A DNA stretch of 16,749 nucleotides from an uncultured Collinsella sp. Its GTDB lineage: Bacteria; Actinomycetota; Coriobacteriia; Coriobacteriales; Coriobacteriaceae. Of this stretch, positions 6,824-16,749 are shown in pieces. The stretch is from assembly GCA_902464175.1 (NCBI GenBank), contig CABQHZ010000035.1, forward strand, positions 1-16,749, given 5' to 3'. Every line of letters starts with the position of its first letter. The first letter of the stretch is position 1. The position numbers and the translations under genes were made by a program. The notes beneath the pieces are model-generated. The model was not told the origin of the DNA and did not search any database. It saw nothing but the letters and a program-made list of their open reading frames with translations.

Positions 6824-7729
6824 ATGAAGGCAATCATCCCCGCCGCCGGTCTTGGCACGCGTTTTCTGCCTGGCACCAAGTGCACGCCCAAAGAGATGCT
6901 GCCGGTGCTCGACAAGCCCGTCATTCAGTACGTCGTCGAGGAGGCACTCGACCCCGAGGAGGTCGACGACGCCATCATCGTTACTTCTCCCGGCAAGCCC
7001 GAGCTGCTGAACTACTTCCAGCCCGACCGTTCGCTCGAGAACCTGCTGCGCGAGCGCGGCAAGAACGCCTATGCCGATGCCGTCGCCCACGCTGGCGGTA
7101 TGCCGGTCGACTTCCGTTATCAGTACGAGCCCAAGGGCCTCGGCCATGCTATTCGCTCTGCTGCCGACGCCGTGGCAGGGGAGAACTTCCTGGTTCTTCT
7201 GGGCGACTACGTTGTGCCTAACCGCGATATCTGCGACAAGATGCTCGCCGTTTCCAAGGAGCACGGTGGCGCTTCGGTTATCGCCGTCGCTGCTTGCTCG
7301 CCCGAGGAAGTCAGCCGCTACGGCGTTATCGCCGGCGAGCGCGTCGGTTCGCTCGAGGGCGCCGAGGACGTTGCCGATGCCGAGCCGGGCGCTGTCTGGC
7401 GTATCGGCGGTCTGGTTGAGAAGCCCGCTCCCGAGGCTGCTCCGTCCAACCTGTACATCGTCGGTCGCTACCTGCTGAGCCCGCTGGTCATGGACCTGCT
7501 GGCAGATCAGCAGGCCGGCAAGGGCGGCGAGATCCAGCTCACCGACGCCATGGCCCGTTCGCTCGACCGCGAGGCCATGTACGCCGTCGTCATCGACCCG
7601 CTTTCGGGCTATGACACCGGCACTCCCTCCGGCTGGATGGCCACCAACGCCCTCATGGCCGCAAGCGATCCTCGCTTCGCCGACGCCTTCTGGGACGCCA
7701 TCGACGAGCGCGGCGGCTTAAAGCGTTAA
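6824..7729 (+). CDS. galU: UTP--glucose-1-phosphate uridylyltransferase
   Basis: 301 residues. It makes UDP-glucose from UTP and glucose-1-phosphate, feeding glycan, cell-wall and exopolysaccharide synthesis in the cytoplasm. The nucleotide-binding signature is at the N-terminus: AAGLGTRFLPGTKCTPKEML, then PVIQYVVEEAL. Also seen are the GLGHAIRSA motif, FLVLLGDYVVP (metal/nucleotide loop), GGLVEKPAPEAAPSNLYIVG and GGEIQLTDAMA, all GalU hallmarks. The ATG at 6824 places MKAIIPAAGLGTR at the start as in the family, with AAAGGA at 6806-6811; the upstream in-frame ATG at 6740 adds 28 residues without homology. It is flanked by terminators on both sides, so it seems monocistronic. Its position between rplL and rpoB is unusual. 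Confidence 0.96.
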   Translation: MKAIIPAAGLGTRFLPGTKCTPKEMLPVLDKPVIQYVVEEALDPEEVDDAIIVTSPGKPELLNYFQPDRSLENLLRERGKNAYADAVAHAGGMPVDFRYQYEPKGLGHAIRSAADAVAGENFLVLLGDYVVPNRDICDKMLAVSKEHGGASVIAVAACSPEEVSRYGVIAGERVGSLEGAEDVADAEPGAVWRIGGLVEKPAPEAAPSNLYIVGRYLLSPLVMDLLADQQAGKGGEIQLTDAMARSLDREAMYAVVIDPLSGYDTGTPSGWMATNALMAASDPRFADAFWDAIDERGGLKR

Positions 7730-7745
7730 CGCAAGTAAGAAACGC

Positions 7746-7781
7746 AAACGGGTGCGGACTTCGGTCTGCGCCCGTTTTTTA
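7746..7781 (+). terminator. Rho-independent terminator after galU
   Basis: ACGGGTGCGGAC and GTCTGCGCCCGT form a 12-bp stem with two G-T pairs, capped by a TTCG tetraloop, followed by TTTTTT. It lies 17 nt after the galU stop and isolates galU from rpoBC. Confidence 0.93.
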
Positions 7782-7801
7782 TGCGCGCTACATCTCGGCT
7801 T

Positions 7802-8049
7802 CGGAAAATGCGTCCCACTATTTGGCTGAATTCTGGGATGCATTTTCCGGCTGAGGCCTCTAGCGGAAAGCGTGTCCCGGAATACCGGCTCAAACTGGGT
7901 TGCAGTTTCCCAAACGGGCCTGTTCCGGAAACTGCGACCCGGAATATCGGTTCAGAACGGGATGTGCTTTCCCAAACAGGGCTCAATCGGAAGCTGCGTC
8001 CCAGTTTGAGGCCTCAAAACGGGACGCAGCTTCCGCCCGGCCAACCCTC
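7802..8049. repeat. Four palindromic units at exact 62-bp period
   Basis: Units start at 7802, 7864, 7926 and 7988. Each has a left arm of type CGGAAAnTGCGTCCC and, 33 bp further on, a right arm of type GGGAnGCAnTTTCC. In units 1 and 4 left and right arms pair with each other (AAAATGC/GCATTTT in unit 1; AAGCTGC/GCAGCTT in unit 4, 15 of 15). In units 2 and 3 the best pairing is nested: 2-right with 3-left, and 2-left with 3-right through G-U pairs. Unit 4 is nearly palindromic across its first 48 bp. No plausible gene lies here. It looks like a tandem copy of a dispersed palindromic repeat. Confidence 0.85.
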
Positions 8050-8106
8050 GCCGCCATTCCGCCATTCAGTGGTGCGCATCAGCGGTCTCGTTCACAGAAA
8101 ATATAT

Positions 8107-8118
8107 GAACAGATGTTC
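8107..8118. promoter_or_regulatory. LexA-box-like operator GAACAGATGTTC
   Basis: GAAC-N4-GTTC is the core of the SOS box bound by LexA in Gram-positive bacteria and actinobacteria. Here it is followed by G-A and sits in an AT-rich patch (ACATATATATCTAC follows) that contrasts with the surrounding GC-rich DNA. It lies 180 nt upstream of rpoB with no SOS gene nearby. A 12-bp match can arise by chance, so function is uncertain. Confidence 0.4.
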
Positions 8119-8196
8119 GATACATATATATCTACCTGCGTGTTTTCTGTCGAAAAACTTTGCTACTCCAAAAACTCAATCGCGTCAAGGCTTTTC

Positions 8197-8224
8197 TTGC
8201 CCAACGGTCGGTACCTGATAAACT
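8197..8224 (+). promoter_or_regulatory. Likely rpoB-rpoC promoter
   Basis: TTGCCC (8197-8202) and TAAACT (8219-8224), embedded in TGATAAACTATT, are 16 bp apart. They lie about 70 nt upstream of the rpoB start and downstream of the galU terminator. The leader from about 8231 contains a hairpin TGGCGA...TCGCCA (about 8241-8261) before the ribosome site GAAGGAGG. Confidence 0.5.
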
Positions 8225-8297
8225 ATTAGGTTGCGATAACTGGCGAAGCTATGCCTCGCCAACCCACCGAGCATTTCCGTGAAGGAGGAAAAACCTG

Positions 8298-11789
<3,492 letters not shown>

Positions 11790-11795
11790 TTGACT

Positions 11796-16274
<4,479 letters not shown>

Positions 16275-16300
16275 TTTCCTAGTACGTTAACCGTCCTTCC

Positions 16301-16340
16301 AAAGACCCGCTTCCCAACAGGGGGGCGGGTCTTTTTTGGT
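16301..16340 (+). terminator. Rho-independent terminator after rpoC
   Basis: AGACCCGCTTCCC (16303-16315) pairs along its whole length with GGGGGGCGGGTCT (16320-16332), including two G-T pairs, around an AACA loop. TTTTTT follows. It closes the rpoBC unit 28 nt after the stop codon. Confidence 0.93.
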
Positions 16341-16368
16341 GAGGAACGTTGCCCCGACGAGCACGTCG

Positions 16369-16505
16369 GATTCCCGGAACGGGCCGCCCGCTGTTTAAGT
16401 TTGTCGCGAGTTCCGCACGCAAAGGAAAGCACTTAATGTGCTTTCCGTCTTGCGCAGGACTGTAGAGCAGCAAACTTAAACAGCGGGCGGCCCGTTCCGG
16501 GAATC
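16369..16505. repeat. Palindromic element E2, copy 2 of the shared-core family
   Basis: Arms 16369-16403 and 16471-16505 are 35 nt and perfectly complementary (left arm starts GATTCCCGGAACGGGCCGCC). The 67-nt core 16404-16470 contains TTCCGCACG, a hairpin GGAAAGCAC-TTAAT-GTGCTTTCC and CAGGACT, at the same relative places and in the same orientation as in E1. The hairpin stem differs from E1 by paired, compensating changes around the invariant CACTTAATGTG. The arms have no resemblance to the E1 arms. It sits 29 nt after the rpoC terminator and upstream of the ECF sigma promoter; it has no U-tract and no coding potential. Confidence 0.85.
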
Positions 16506-16581
16506 TGCCCCCGCGCACAGAAGGGGATTCCTTTTGCCAAAAAGGGACGGTTTATTTTGGTAGGTTTTTCCTGCTTGAATT

Positions 16582-16610
16582 TGAAACATTTCGTCCGGCC
16601 AGAGCGTATC
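16582..16610 (+). promoter_or_regulatory. ECF-sigma-type promoter, probable autoregulation
   Basis: TGAAAC (16582-16587, extended to TGAAACATTT) and CGTATC (16605-16610) with a 17-bp spacer match the -35 TGAAAC / -10 CGTA pattern of extracytoplasmic-function sigma factors such as the SigW group. The next gene is itself an ECF sigma factor, so self-activation is likely. Confidence 0.6.
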
Positions 16611-16658
16611 TATGGTGAGGGCCTCATCGAGAACCAATAACGTCACCGGGAGGTGATT

Positions 16659-16749
16659 ATGGAAGAACAAGCATTTAGACAGGCGGTCGAAGACCACCGG
16701 GATGTCGTGTTTCGGATCGCATTGACGTACCTGCGCGATCGCGCCGATG
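16659..16749 (+). CDS. ECF-family RNA polymerase sigma factor, 3'-partial
   Basis: Only 30 complete codons are present before the window ends. The translation starts MEEQAFRQAVEDHRDVVFRI and continues ALTYLRDRAD. The pattern of a helix with H-x-x-x-V-F-R-I-A followed by YLRDRAD matches sigma region 2.1/2.2 of ECF sigma factors, which bind the beta' coiled coil. The ATG is supported by GGGAGGTG at 16648-16655. An ECF-type promoter about 50 nt upstream supports autoregulation. An anti-sigma gene would be expected downstream, outside the window. The family call rests on a short fragment. Confidence 0.75.
   Translation, partial: MEEQAFRQAVEDHRDVVFRIALTYLRDRAD

Noticed and set aside
7802..8049. 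CRISPR array
   Set aside because: The repeats are divergent, palindromic over most of the unit, have no unique spacers of constant length between identical repeats, and no cas genes are nearby.
7781..8229. Plus-strand frames of 109 and 145 codons before rpoB
   Set aside because: Their sequence comes from the 62-bp repeat units, and no Shine-Dalgarno or family resemblance is seen.

Overview
The window is a high-GC bacterial chromosomal segment with a core information-processing locus: rplJ-rplL, galU and rpoB-rpoC. RpoB and RpoC look actinobacterial, but with lineage-specific changes. Together with strong GC3 bias, galU between rplL and rpoB, and many long intergenic palindromes, this suggests the class Coriobacteriia. 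My best guess is a gut Collinsella-like species. That assignment comes from recognition, not from a search.

Layout, left to right. 1-1004: the C-terminal three quarters of an MFS efflux transporter. 1021-1085: a long hairpin. 1158-3101: a two-gene unit, a cytoplasmic GH13 alpha-amylase-family enzyme followed 3 nt later by a hypoxanthine/uracil-type DNA glycosylase. 3103-3774 (minus): a convergent gene of unknown function, divergent from a class I/II PLP aminotransferase (3868-5004). 5005-5508: a 208-bp nested palindrome (E1), the rplJ promoter, the L10 leader and an intrinsic attenuator. 5509-6576: rplJ, three small hairpins, rplL and a terminator. 6824-7780: galU and a terminator. 7781-8297: a gene-free stretch with four palindromic units at an exact 62-bp period, a LexA-box-like site and the likely rpoB promoter. 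8298-16340: rpoB, rpoC and a terminator. 16369-16505: a second palindrome (E2) with the same core as E1. 16582-16749: an ECF-type promoter and the first 30 codons of an ECF sigma factor.

How it works together: L10/L12 expression is probably set by L10 feedback on the leader upstream of an attenuator. Terminators after rplL and galU separate rpoBC from the ribosomal-protein unit, so RNA polymerase synthesis would rely on its own promoter. The ECF sigma gene next to rpoBC appears to drive itself.

Most unusual points: (1) two palindromes, E1 and E2, share a roughly 65-nt core with identical blocks and compensated stems, but have unrelated, perfectly self-complementary 33-35 bp arms; (2) an alpha-CTD-like helix-hairpin-helix domain fused near the RpoC C-terminus; (3) the RpoB fork-loop-2 motif replaced by a longer basic/Ser-rich segment just after the rifampicin region; (4) the 62-bp-phased palindrome array upstream of rpoBC.
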